From Bacteroidales bacterium (GTDB lineage: Bacteria; Bacteroidota; Bacteroidia; Bacteroidales; UBA932), in the NCBI GenBank assembly GCA_015060225.1, contig SUYX01000008.1:1-64000 (forward strand): a DNA stretch of 64,000 nucleotides, written 5' to 3'. Position numbers and translations under genes: made by a program. Below the pieces are notes generated by a model, which made no database searches, had not been told where the DNA came from, and saw only the letters and a list, made by a program, of their open reading frames with translations. Shown here one piece after another: positions 42,181 to 51,930 of the stretch (position 1 is its first letter; every line of letters begins with the position of its first letter).

Positions 42181-42951
42181 TCAGATGCCCATAACCTGTT
42201 TCATGGCAACTGTATCCGGCTCCTTGCCGGTAAATAGCTTGAATGCCGGAATAGCTTGGTTATAAAGCCAATAGCGTCCACTAATGTAGCTTTCAGCTCC
42301 GGAATTTGCAAGATTGGGATGTGCGTAATTGGCTTCAAATACAATTTTTCCCTCCAGTGATATCCCCTGCAGCTGGCCAATTTCCATGGAGAGGTTGTAG
42401 ATTATGATGTCGGTTTCAGGGAGAATTTGCGGTATGTTATCAAGCGGAATGAATTCGGCCCCTATTTTTGACGCAAAAGGGGCTGCCGCATTGGAGCTTC
42501 TGTTGGCAAAGAAAACCCGCATTCCCATATCGCATACGGCAAGAGCTGCAGCTTTGCCAGCACCTCCGGCTCCAATTACAAGGGTTGTGAGGGATGGCAT
42601 TTCATCCTTTTTCCCTTTGCTTTCAAGAAAATCGGAAAGGGTATTCCTTACCCCATAATAATCTGTATTGAATGAGTGGAGCTTGCCTTCTCTTGATATT
42701 ACAGTGTTTGCACTTGACAGGATGGATGAAATTCTGTCGGGAAGAGAAATGTACTCCATTACATCATCTTTAAAAGGAGAGGTTACATTGCATCCGCTGA
42801 ACCCCTCTGATGTGAATCTTTCAATTGCCTCTTTGCATGTTGGTGCATGAAGGAGGCTGTATGTGTCCTCCCCCTCCGGGTAGGCGGCTTTGAAGAGTGC
42901 CGGACTCTTTGAGTGGGTAATTGGGTTACCTATGAGTGCGAATTTTGCCAT
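42181..42951 (-). CDS. aroE: Shikimate dehydrogenase (start at MAKFALIGNPITHSKSP)
   Basis: IGNPITHSKSP, CNVTSPFKD, VIGAGGAGKAAA. Confidence 0.95.
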   Translation of the reverse strand: MAKFALIGNPITHSKSPALFKAAYPEGEDTYSLLHAPTCKEAIERFTSEGFSGCNVTSPFKDDVMEYISLPDRISSILSSANTVISREGKLHSFNTDYYGVRNTLSDFLESKGKKDEMPSLTTLVIGAGGAGKAAALAVCDMGMRVFFANRSSNAAAPFASKIGAEFIPLDNIPQILPETDIIIYNLSMEIGQLQGISLEGKIVFEANYAHPNLANSGAESYISGRYWLYNQAIPAFKLFTGKEPDTVAMKQVMGI

Positions 42952-45167
42952 TATTTTCCCGATGGTTTCTGCAAATTTACGATTTTTCGTGAGCAAACGA
43001 AGAAAATGGTGCCGTAAATGAACAGTTGTGCCACCAGAAGGAGTATCTGTGGAGTGATATTGTGCAGGTTCCCTCCCATGGAGTTGAGTTTGAGATATCC
43101 TATGATTCCTGGAGATGTAGGGACAAGGTAATGGACAACCTGCCAGAAATGGGGAATCTGCACCATAGGGAATGAGGTGCCGGAGAGGAAGATGAGTCCT
43201 ATGGAGAAGAATGGTACATACAGCATTATCTCTTCTGTATCCTTAATGAAAAGGGTAAATGCAGCGGCAAATGCCAATGAACTTGCCAGAAAGATGAATA
43301 TGAAGAGGAACAGTTCCAGTTTGTTGGCCAGAGTTGGGAGATCAAATATATATGGTACTGCTCCTGCCAGGAAGAGTGAGAGGAAGAAATAGGCTGCAAA
43401 CAGTGGCGGGATGTATCTGTACGGATGAATCTTCCTGGTGCCGGCAAGGATACCGGCGCACATGAGCATTGTCTGGAAGAGGATAACGGTAATGGCTATC
43501 GGGAGGAGATACGAACCGTATCCCTCATTGTGGTTGTATATTGCCACATGGCAGGTGTTGAAGGTTGGGGTGCCGGCAATGGCGGGCTGTTGCGGCAATG
43601 GAAGGTTTCTTACAACGTTTTCCCGGAGAGAGCCGTTTATGGCTTGCATTGTTGCTGCAGCCCCCTTCTGTATTGTGAGATAGTAGAGGAACGAGGTGGT
43701 GGTTTCATATACAATGAATGGTGATTCTATACCCATGGCTACCAAAGTTGAGAAGTCAGGGGGGATTATGACAATACCTTTTGCTTTTGCACTGCGCATG
43801 AGTGATGTAGCCTGCTGCAGATCTGTGCATTCTGCGGCAATGTTTATCTGCTGTGTGGCATTCAGACTCCTCAGGTATTCCCGGCTGGTATATGTCCGTG
43901 AATTGTCAATTACAGCTACAGGTATCTCCGTTACAATATTTGGGTGGTACAGGAGTCCGTAAAGTACTCCGTAACCTATAGTGCCCCCAAGCATTACAAG
44001 TGCAACCCCCCACATTGTAGGGATGGGTTTCCCCTTTTCCTTTATTATAGCCTTTTTAAGCAGCGGAATTGTAGCTGCGGCAACGGCAATGGTAAGGAGC
44101 ATTGCTGCGTAATATTGCCATTTGAATACAAAAGGGGCATCATTGTAGAGGATGGAGCGGTTTGCCTCAATAAAGTGCCTTATTGGGAACAGGCTGCATA
44201 GCATCTCAAATGGAGGGTACATGCTTTCCAGTGGAAAAGTTACTCCGGAGGCAGTGGCACCCAGCGCCCCAATCATTGAGGCAATGCTTATGGCAACTGA
44301 TACTTTGGGTATAATGGAAATAATTGCCGTACCAAGGGCCACAGTTGTGAGAATGAACAATATGGAACTCAATAGCAGAGGAATGGTGTTGCTCTGCCCT
44401 GGAATCCCCCCAATTGTAAAGAACACAGCATTTGCTACAATTGCCTGTACTGTAAAGATGATTGTGTAGGGGAGAAGTTTCCCTGCAAGTGCCTTTATGA
44501 TATTTCCGTCCGAGGCTGCAAGCCATTCCTTAGTAATGTCTGTTCCAATGATATATACTGTAAATGTAAGGATAAATATCTGGAAGAATATGAAAAAGAA
44601 CGGGTAGGAGAGGAATATCCCGTAGTTGAGGGAGGAGTTGTAGGTGGATGCAAAGATCCCGTTTGTAGGGAGTGCAATGGACTCCATCTGCAGAGGTGTT
44701 ATTCCCGATGAATTTCCCCTTTCTGCAATCAGTTTCCTGGATACCTCTCCCAGCCCCTTTACAAAGGCACTCTCCATTTCACCTCCTACTGCCAGCAGCG
44801 TATTGTGGTAATAACAGGTTATGGTAGGGGTATCCCCTCCGTTGAGTTTGCTGCTGAAGTTTTGCGGAATTTCCAGGTATCCGAATATCTCCATATTCTG
44901 GAGAGCTTTTTTTGCCTCTGCGGGATTGCTGTAGATATGGTTTTTATCTATCCTTATTATGGGTGATGCGTCAACTGATGAGATTATTTCACGTGAAAAA
45001 GTGGTGTTGTCGCAATCCACCACACCTGCCGGAAGATCTTCAATTTTCCCCGAACCGAATATGGTAGCCATGAAGATGAGGGAAAACAATGGTATCACTA
45101 TGGCGGCAACGGTGCCCCTCCTGTTGCTGCGCATCCTCTGCAATTCCCTATGAAGCGAGTTTCTCAT
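42951..45167 (-). CDS. Fused tandem ABC-2-type permease (two membrane domains in one 738 aa chain)
   Basis: Two repeated halves, each TM - extracytoplasmic domain (PAGVVDCDNTTFSREI / PVAVIDNSRTYTSREY) - TM cluster. Confidence 0.85.
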   Translation of the reverse strand: MRNSLHRELQRMRSNRRGTVAAIVIPLFSLIFMATIFGSGKIEDLPAGVVDCDNTTFSREIISSVDASPIIRIDKNHIYSNPAEAKKALQNMEIFGYLEIPQNFSSKLNGGDTPTITCYYHNTLLAVGGEMESAFVKGLGEVSRKLIAERGNSSGITPLQMESIALPTNGIFASTYNSSLNYGIFLSYPFFFIFFQIFILTFTVYIIGTDITKEWLAASDGNIIKALAGKLLPYTIIFTVQAIVANAVFFTIGGIPGQSNTIPLLLSSILFILTTVALGTAIISIIPKVSVAISIASMIGALGATASGVTFPLESMYPPFEMLCSLFPIRHFIEANRSILYNDAPFVFKWQYYAAMLLTIAVAAATIPLLKKAIIKEKGKPIPTMWGVALVMLGGTIGYGVLYGLLYHPNIVTEIPVAVIDNSRTYTSREYLRSLNATQQINIAAECTDLQQATSLMRSAKAKGIVIIPPDFSTLVAMGIESPFIVYETTTSFLYYLTIQKGAAATMQAINGSLRENVVRNLPLPQQPAIAGTPTFNTCHVAIYNHNEGYGSYLLPIAITVILFQTMLMCAGILAGTRKIHPYRYIPPLFAAYFFLSLFLAGAVPYIFDLPTLANKLELFLFIFIFLASSLAFAAAFTLFIKDTEEIMLYVPFFSIGLIFLSGTSFPMVQIPHFWQVVHYLVPTSPGIIGYLKLNSMGGNLHNITPQILLLVAQLFIYGTIFFVCSRKIVNLQKPSGK

Positions 45168-46153
45168 AATTCAACAATTACACTCATTCCCGGACGTAAT
45201 TTCCCTTCATGTTTGTTGTGTCCGGCAGGTTTTGCCTTAATCTTGAAAGTCTTGAGGTTATAGCCATTGTCCTGGCTGCTCTGCCATGTGGCATAACTCC
45301 CCAAAGGGGCGTTGTAGTAAACTTCAAACTCAATCTTTTCATTCTCCAGAGCCGGAACCTTACCTTTGAATTTCTTGCCTGGATGGAAATGGTGGAGCAA
45401 ATCTTCCCTTATGTTCAGCACCACATGGCTCTCTTCCAGCTGGAGAAGGTTCATGATAGTTGCTCCAGGCATTACAAGTTCCCCTTCTGAAGGGTATATT
45501 TCAGAGATAATCCCTGCGGCCGGAGCTGTAAGGGTGGAATCTTTCAGCAGAGCACCAACTTCTTCCACACCACCTTGTGCTGCCTCCACCAGAGCTTTTG
45601 AAGCTTCCTTGTCTTCTTTTCTGGCCCCTTCCAGTGCCATTTCGTATTGGTACCTGGCAGCTTTTTCTGCTGCTTGAGCCGCTTGTGCAAGGGCGTTTGC
45701 CTCATCCCTGCGCTGCAGGGTAACCACACTGTCCAGGTATAGCCTCTCTATCCTCTCATTGGTTGAGAGGGCCAGTGCTGCCTGTGCCTGTGCTGCATTC
45801 CACGCCTGTTTGAGACTCTGGATAATCTGTTCCCTGGCCCCCGAATCAATCTTGCGGCTCTCATACCAGGCAGCATCCTTCATTGCAGATGCACTTTGCA
45901 TCATGGCCCGGGCCTCCGGACTGTTTATCCGAACCAGAGGGTCACCTTTCTTTACATGTGTCCCCTCTTCAGCATAGAGTTTGTCTATCCTTCCAAGAAG
46001 TTTTCCCGATATCTTTATTTGTGTGCATTCCATCTCCCCCTGCAGTATTTGTGGGGAGTCGTTGTAGAGTACCATGCAGAATATTGATATTACCGCTGTT
46101 ATTGCCACAATAAGGATGGTAATCTTGAGCAGAAGTTTATTGTCTGTATTCAT
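45164..46153 (-). CDS. HlyD/EmrA-family membrane fusion (periplasmic adaptor) protein
   Basis: N-terminal TM, IKISGKLLGRIDKLYAEEGTHVKKGDPLVRI biotinyl-like, coiled-coil, LTAPAAGIISEIYPSEGELVMPGA. Confidence 0.93.
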   Translation of the reverse strand: MNTDNKLLLKITILIVAITAVISIFCMVLYNDSPQILQGEMECTQIKISGKLLGRIDKLYAEEGTHVKKGDPLVRINSPEARAMMQSASAMKDAAWYESRKIDSGAREQIIQSLKQAWNAAQAQAALALSTNERIERLYLDSVVTLQRRDEANALAQAAQAAEKAARYQYEMALEGARKEDKEASKALVEAAQGGVEEVGALLKDSTLTAPAAGIISEIYPSEGELVMPGATIMNLLQLEESHVVLNIREDLLHHFHPGKKFKGKVPALENEKIEFEVYYNAPLGSYATWQSSQDNGYNLKTFKIKAKPAGHNKHEGKLRPGMSVIVEL

Positions 46154-47582
46154 TGTGCAATTCTATAAATTTTTCTGTTTTTGAACTTAGAGCCAGCAGG
46201 TTTGCCAGTGTTGTGCAATATTGCCATCGGGCAAGGTTGAGTGCTGTACGGGCTTTTGTGAGTGTGGTGCGTGCCCCCACAACATCAGTTGAGGTGCACA
46301 GCCCCTCTGCAAAACTCCGCTCTCTCTCCCTTAGAAGTTCACAGGCGAGTGCTTCTGTCCCTTTTAGAACTTTTATGTTGTATGTTGCATCTGCAAGGGT
46401 GGAGTGGAGGGCTGTTGCGGCCGTTTCAAGATCCCTCTCAGCCTGGTCCGCTGCAAAAGATATCTGCTCCTGTTCCAGACGGCTCTTCTTTATCTCCTTT
46501 TCCCTGGCAAGACCGTCAAAGAGATTCCACTGCATGGCAGCACCTATTGTGGCGCGGGGAATCAGGTTCTTTGGAATGTTGTTGGAATAGATGTTCTGTC
46601 TTGCAAACAGGGCTATATTGGGGAGGTATCCGCTTTTTGCCATTTTCTCCCTGTTGCCGAGTATGTTGCCTTGGCTTTGCAGAATCTTCAATTGTGCATT
46701 ATGCGCAAGGATATCCTGTTGTATGGAGTATATGTCGGGAAGAGTATCCAATGTGAAATAACTGCAGTAGGGAGTTATTTCATGCTCTATCCCCAGAATG
46801 GCGTTGAGGGCTCTGGAGGCGGTTTCCCTGTTATGGCGGGCTTTTTCCAGCTCTCTTACAGCTTCATCCGAGGCTACTTGCACTACAAGATACTCAGCTT
46901 TGTTTATGAATCCCTCTTTCTTGAGTTTCCCGGCATTCTCCAGCAGTTTGGAGATATACCGGAGGTTTTCCTGCTGCATCTGCTCAACCTCACTGCTCAG
47001 CTTGAGTGTATAATAGGCGTTGAACATGATGGCCATCTGTGTATTGGTGGCAAGGGTGTTGAAATGTATGGCGGTTGTATGGAGTTCTTTGCCTATTTTT
47101 CCTGCAAAGATACGTTTGCCCCCTGTAAACAGGGGCCAGATTGCTGTTGCATCAACGGTTGCGGCATTCTGCCTTACCAGGGGAACAGAGATAGTCATGT
47201 TTCCAAGTGCTGACAGAGTCTGCTCAAATTGTGGAAGCAGTTGTTGCAGAAGCTGTCCCAGTCCGGGGAATGCCTCTTCCATGTTGCCCAAGGCATCCTG
47301 GGCGAGCTCTCCCATATTTGCTTTTGCAGATATGTCATTGGAAAAGTGGAAATATCCTCCCGATGCAGAAATGAACGGATACCAGGTGGCATTCAGCTGC
47401 TGCTTTTGTACTCTGGCTATCTCCACCGTATGCTGAGAAATTTTTATTGTATTGTTGTTTGTGAGCAGTATCTGTACAGCCTCCTCCAACGGTAGCGGGT
47501 ATGGATGCTGATGTGGTGGCTGGGCATGCAGGTCCGCTCCCAAAGCCGCCATTATTGCCAATGTTAAAACCTGTTGTTTCAT
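46137..47582 (-). CDS. TolC-family outer membrane efflux protein
   Basis: Signal peptide; coiled-coil OEP pattern (GYLPNIALFARQNIYS). Confidence 0.92.
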   Translation of the reverse strand: MKQQVLTLAIMAALGADLHAQPPHQHPYPLPLEEAVQILLTNNNTIKISQHTVEIARVQKQQLNATWYPFISASGGYFHFSNDISAKANMGELAQDALGNMEEAFPGLGQLLQQLLPQFEQTLSALGNMTISVPLVRQNAATVDATAIWPLFTGGKRIFAGKIGKELHTTAIHFNTLATNTQMAIMFNAYYTLKLSSEVEQMQQENLRYISKLLENAGKLKKEGFINKAEYLVVQVASDEAVRELEKARHNRETASRALNAILGIEHEITPYCSYFTLDTLPDIYSIQQDILAHNAQLKILQSQGNILGNREKMAKSGYLPNIALFARQNIYSNNIPKNLIPRATIGAAMQWNLFDGLAREKEIKKSRLEQEQISFAADQAERDLETAATALHSTLADATYNIKVLKGTEALACELLRERERSFAEGLCTSTDVVGARTTLTKARTALNLARWQYCTTLANLLALSSKTEKFIELHNEYRQ

Positions 47583-47739
47583 AACTCCCTTTTGCTTATA
47601 TACAATTTTTACCCTTTTTTGTTTTAGGTTTTTGGCGGTGTCTGTAGGGTTTTGTCCAAAAATGTATTATTTTTGTGTTTTGTAATTTCCCAGAAATTTG
47701 TGGAGATACAATTGATTGATAATTAAAGATGATACATAT

Positions 47740-49254
47740 ATGGAATTGAATTTGAACGAGCAGGAGTTGAACAGGCGTAATGCTCTTGTACAGATGAGGG
47801 AGCTGGGCATTGAGCCGTATCCGGCAGCAATGTATCCGGTTAATGCAACAACAGAGGATATTAGGGAGAGGTTCAACCCTGAGGAGGGCAATTTTGCGGA
47901 TGTGGCAATTGCAGGCCGTATAATGAGCCGCAGAATTATGGGTGCAGCTGCATTCATTGAACTGATGGATGAGAAGGGGAGAGTGCAGGTTTATGTAAAG
48001 AGGGATGAGATTTGCCCCGGTGAGGACAAGACCCTTTACAACACTGTTTTCAAGAAACTTCTTGATATTGGAGACATCATTGGAATCAAGGGATTTGCAT
48101 TTGTAACCCAGACAGGACAGAAATCTGTACATGCAAAGGAACTTACAGTGTTGAGCAAATCCTTGCGTGTGCTTCCTATAGTTAAGGAGAAGGATGGGGA
48201 GGTGTTTGATGCATTCTCTGACCCTGAGTTGAGATATCGCCAAAGGTATGTAGACCTTATTGTAAACCCTCAGGTTAGGGAGACATTCATGAAGAGGTCA
48301 AAGATTATATCTACAATGCGCCGCTTCTTTGATGAGAGGGGGTGCCTTGAGGTGGAGACACCTATCCTTCAGCCAATACCTGGAGGTGCAACGGCAAGGC
48401 CGTTCATTACACACCATAACACACTTGATATGCCTCTTTATTTGCGTATTGCAAATGAACTTTACTTGAAACGCCTTATTGTAGGTGGCTATAATGGTGT
48501 TTATGAGTTTGCAAAGAACTTCCGCAATGAGGGGATGGACAGGACCCATAATCCCGAGTTTACCTGTATGGAGATTTATGTTGCATATAAGGATTACAAC
48601 TGGATGATGGATTTTGTAGAGGAGATGTTAAAGACTGTAGCCCAGGCTGTAAACGGCACTACCAAAGTGGATATAAACGGTACGGAAGTTGATTTTGGGG
48701 CTGAGTACAGAAGGCTCCCTATGCTTGATGCCATAAAGGAGTATGCAGGTGTGGATATTGAGGGTATGAGTGAGGCAGAACTCCGTGAGACTTGCAAGAA
48801 ACTGCATATTGAGACAGATGAGAAGATGGGTGAAGGTAAACTTATTGATGCAATCTTTGGCGAGTATTGTGAGAAGCACCTTGTGCAGCCTACATTCATT
48901 ACAGATTACCCTGTATCGATGTCTCCCCTTACAAAACGTCACAGGAGCAAACCGAATCTTACAGAGCGTTTCGAGTTGTTTGTATGTGGCAAGGAGCTCG
49001 CAAATGCCTACAGTGAGCTGAACGACCCTATTGATCAGCTTGCCCGTTTTGAGGACCAGCTCAAGTTGAAGGATAAGGGAGATGATGAGGCTATGTATAT
49101 AGATATGGACTTTGTCCGTGCACTTGAGTACGGTATGCCTCCAACATCAGGTATGGGTATTGGTATTGACCGTCTTACAATGTTCATGACTGGTCAGACA
49201 ACCATTCAGGATGTGCTGTTCTTCCCTCAGATGAGGCCGGAGAGCTACAAATAA
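47740..49254 (+). CDS. lysS: Lysyl-tRNA synthetase (class II)
   Basis: [34 protein letters not shown]. Confidence 0.98.
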   Translation: MELNLNEQELNRRNALVQMRELGIEPYPAAMYPVNATTEDIRERFNPEEGNFADVAIAGRIMSRRIMGAAAFIELMDEKGRVQVYVKRDEICPGEDKTLYNTVFKKLLDIGDIIGIKGFAFVTQTGQKSVHAKELTVLSKSLRVLPIVKEKDGEVFDAFSDPELRYRQRYVDLIVNPQVRETFMKRSKIISTMRRFFDERGCLEVETPILQPIPGGATARPFITHHNTLDMPLYLRIANELYLKRLIVGGYNGVYEFAKNFRNEGMDRTHNPEFTCMEIYVAYKDYNWMMDFVEEMLKTVAQAVNGTTKVDINGTEVDFGAEYRRLPMLDAIKEYAGVDIEGMSEAELRETCKKLHIETDEKMGEGKLIDAIFGEYCEKHLVQPTFITDYPVSMSPLTKRHRSKPNLTERFELFVCGKELANAYSELNDPIDQLARFEDQLKLKDKGDDEAMYIDMDFVRALEYGMPPTSGMGIGIDRLTMFMTGQTTIQDVLFFPQMRPESYK

Positions 49255-49259
49255 ATTGA

Positions 49260-49285
49260 AAAAAGCGGCAACTGCCGCTTTTTGT
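49260..49285 (+). terminator. lysS terminator, overlapping the upstream end of the next ORF
   Basis: agcggca-ac-tgccgct followed by tttttgtttt. Confidence 0.8.
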
Positions 49286-49312
49286 TTTACGGATACAAAG
49301 TCTGCTTTAGAA

Positions 49313-50128
49313 ATGAAGATTTTTGAAATAGCTTCTGCTCAGAATCCAAAAATAAAGGAGGTGGCGCTTCTGCTGGAGAAATCCAGGGAGAGGCGTAAAG
49401 AGGGGCTTTTTGTAGTGGAAGGGTTACGCGAAATCCGGGCGTGCCTGCGCAATGGGTATAAAGTAAGGAGTGTTTTTTATAATGCCTGTATATTGGCAGC
49501 AGAAGAGATTGTGAAGATGTTCCCTGCAGGGGTGGACGCTGATGTTGCTTTATTTTCCCTTTCAGAGGCGGCATATTCAAAAATAGCCTATCGGGAGAAT
49601 ACTGAGGGGGTGGTTGCTGTGGTGGAGCAGAAGAGGCTCCAGCTTGGCGATGTGGTATTTGGCAGGAGATGGAGCAAGCCCCTTGTGCTGGTGGTGGAGA
49701 GTGTGGAAAAGCCGGGGAATCTGGGTGCATTGCTAAGGACCGCTGATGCGTGTGGGGTAGATGCGGTGCTGGTATGTGATCCCCTTACTGATTTGTATAA
49801 CCCAAACCTTATACGTTCAAGTCTGGGAGGAATTTTTACCAATCAGGTAGTGGCTTGCAGCAATGAGGAGGCACTTGGGTGGTTGAGGGCAAACAGTATC
49901 AATATCTTTACTGCCCAGTTGCAGGATTCGCAGTGGTACTACAATACCGATATGGTTTCCCCTACGGCAATTGTAATGGGTACAGAATCTACAGGGCTCA
50001 CTGATTTCTGGAGGGAGGCATCCAATGCCAAGATAAAGATTCCTATGCTTGGTGAGCTGGATTCCCTTAATGTCTCTGTTTCAGCGGCGGTGTTGTGTTA
50101 TGAGGCTGTGCGGCAGCGAAATTTGTAA
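49313..50128 (+). CDS. SpoU/TrmH-family rRNA methyltransferase
   Basis: LVLVVESVEKPGNLGALLRTADACGVDAVLV, MGTESTGL, IPMLGELDSLNVSVSAAV. Confidence 0.94.
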   Translation: MKIFEIASAQNPKIKEVALLLEKSRERRKEGLFVVEGLREIRACLRNGYKVRSVFYNACILAAEEIVKMFPAGVDADVALFSLSEAAYSKIAYRENTEGVVAVVEQKRLQLGDVVFGRRWSKPLVLVVESVEKPGNLGALLRTADACGVDAVLVCDPLTDLYNPNLIRSSLGGIFTNQVVACSNEEALGWLRANSINIFTAQLQDSQWYYNTDMVSPTAIVMGTESTGLTDFWREASNAKIKIPMLGELDSLNVSVSAAVLCYEAVRQRNL

Positions 50129-50129
50129 C

Positions 50130-50161
50130 ATTGTTTTAAATGAATTAATTTCTTATCTTTG
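50130..50161 (+). promoter_or_regulatory. recJ promoter candidate
   Basis: ATTG-like -33 region, 20 nt spacer, TATCTTTG (50154-50161). Confidence 0.55.
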
Positions 50162-50167
50162 CATGTT

Positions 50168-51910
50168 ATGGAAATTAATAATATTGGAAGAAAATGGATT
50201 GTAAAGGAGCCGGGGAATCCGGCTGCCGTGCGGCGTCTGGCACATGAACTGGGAACAGATCCTGTGCTGGCCAACCTTTTGGTGCAGAGGGGAATAAATA
50301 CATATGAGGAGGCAAGAACCTTCTTCAGGCCTGATCTCTCAATGTTGCATGACCCTTTCCTTATGCAGGATATGGAGAAGGCTGTTGAGCGTCTGCACAA
50401 GGCCATTACAAACAGTGAAAAGATTCTTGTATATGGAGACTATGATGTGGATGGAACATCGGCAGTCTCGCTTGTATATACATTTTTGAGTACCCTTACC
50501 CAGAATCTGGAGTACTATATTCCCATGAGATATGATGAGGGATATGGTATCTCATATAAGGGAATTGATTGGGCCCATGAAGGTGGATATACCCTTGTAA
50601 TTGCACTTGATTGCGGAATAAAGGCAGTTGAGAAAGTGCAGTATGCCAAGGAGAGGGGTATAGATTTCATCATCTGTGACCATCATCTTCCCGATGAAAC
50701 CCTCCCTGAGGCGGTGGCCATTCTCGACCCTAAAAGGGATGACTGCCACTATCCGTTTGATGATTTGTCGGGATGCGGAGTGGGATTTAAACTGGTGCAG
50801 GGGTATGCGAAGAAATTCGGTATCCCGTTTGAGCAGATAGTGCACCTGCTGGATCTTGTTGCAGTGAGCATTGCAACAGATCTTGTTTCGGTTACAGGTG
50901 AGAACAGGGTACTGGCATTTTATGGACTGAAACAGCTGAATGAGGCACCGCGGAAGGGGTTGCTCTCAATGATAAAATTGTCTGGGCTGGAAAAACATAC
51001 AATTTCCATAGATGACATTGTCTTTAAGATTGGCCCGAGGATCAACGCTGCGGGAAGGATGGAGAGCGGGCGTATGGCGGTAGATCTGCTTACCTCAAGG
51101 AGGGAGGAGGATGCCCTCAATATTGGCAAGGAGATAAATGTCCATAACAATGAGCGCAAGAATGTTGACCGTGAGATTACCGTAGAGGCAATTGAGATGG
51201 TTAAGCAGTCGCCCGATTTTGAGACACGCAAATCAACAGTGGTATATAATCCCCAATGGCACAAGGGTGTTGTTGGTATTGTTGCAAGCCGTCTGGTTGA
51301 GGCTTACTACAAGCCTACAATTGTACTTACCAATTCCAACGGCTTTGTAACAGGTTCTGCAAGGAGTATCCCGGGTTTTGACCTTTATGAGGCAATAGAG
51401 AGTTGTTCAGATTTGCTTGAGAATTTTGGCGGCCACATGTATGCAGCCGGCATGACCCTTAAAGAGGAGAATCTGGCAGAGTTCTCGGAGAGATTTGAGA
51501 ATTTTGTGGCACAGAAGATTACAAAGGAGATTCTTACTCCAATAGTGAATATAGATTCATTCCTGGACTTCAAGCAGATTACCCCCAAATTCTTCAGGAT
51601 ATTGAAGCAGTTCCAGCCTTTTGGTCCCGGCAACAGCTCTCCGGTTTTCGTTACGGAGAATGTGTACGATAACGGAAACGGAAGGATTGTAGGAAGTGAT
51701 AACGGCCACCTGAAACTTGAACTTATACAGGAGGATGAACCGTACAGGCACATCTCTGCCATTGCGTTCAACAAGAGCGAGCATTTCAGCCACATGCAGG
51801 GGGGTAATCCGGTGGATATATGCTACTCTATTGCAGAGAACTACTACAGGGGAATTGCCAACCTTCAGTTGAGGATAAAGGATATACGTAACAGGGAAGA
51901 TTTTATTTAA
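50168..51910 (+). CDS. recJ: Single-stranded-DNA-specific exonuclease RecJ
   Basis: VYGDYDVDGTSAVSL, CDHHLPDE, GPRINAAGRM. Confidence 0.97.
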   Translation: MEINNIGRKWIVKEPGNPAAVRRLAHELGTDPVLANLLVQRGINTYEEARTFFRPDLSMLHDPFLMQDMEKAVERLHKAITNSEKILVYGDYDVDGTSAVSLVYTFLSTLTQNLEYYIPMRYDEGYGISYKGIDWAHEGGYTLVIALDCGIKAVEKVQYAKERGIDFIICDHHLPDETLPEAVAILDPKRDDCHYPFDDLSGCGVGFKLVQGYAKKFGIPFEQIVHLLDLVAVSIATDLVSVTGENRVLAFYGLKQLNEAPRKGLLSMIKLSGLEKHTISIDDIVFKIGPRINAAGRMESGRMAVDLLTSRREEDALNIGKEINVHNNERKNVDREITVEAIEMVKQSPDFETRKSTVVYNPQWHKGVVGIVASRLVEAYYKPTIVLTNSNGFVTGSARSIPGFDLYEAIESCSDLLENFGGHMYAAGMTLKEENLAEFSERFENFVAQKITKEILTPIVNIDSFLDFKQITPKFFRILKQFQPFGPGNSSPVFVTENVYDNGNGRIVGSDNGHLKLELIQEDEPYRHISAIAFNKSEHFSHMQGGNPVDICYSIAENYYRGIANLQLRIKDIRNREDFI

Positions 51911-51930
51911 CTTAGATACAACACAACGGT

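Noticed and set aside
46404-47213. 269-aa plus-strand ORF opposite the tolC-like gene
   Set aside because: Antisense to a clear OEP-family gene, Cys-rich and lacking any protein family pattern.
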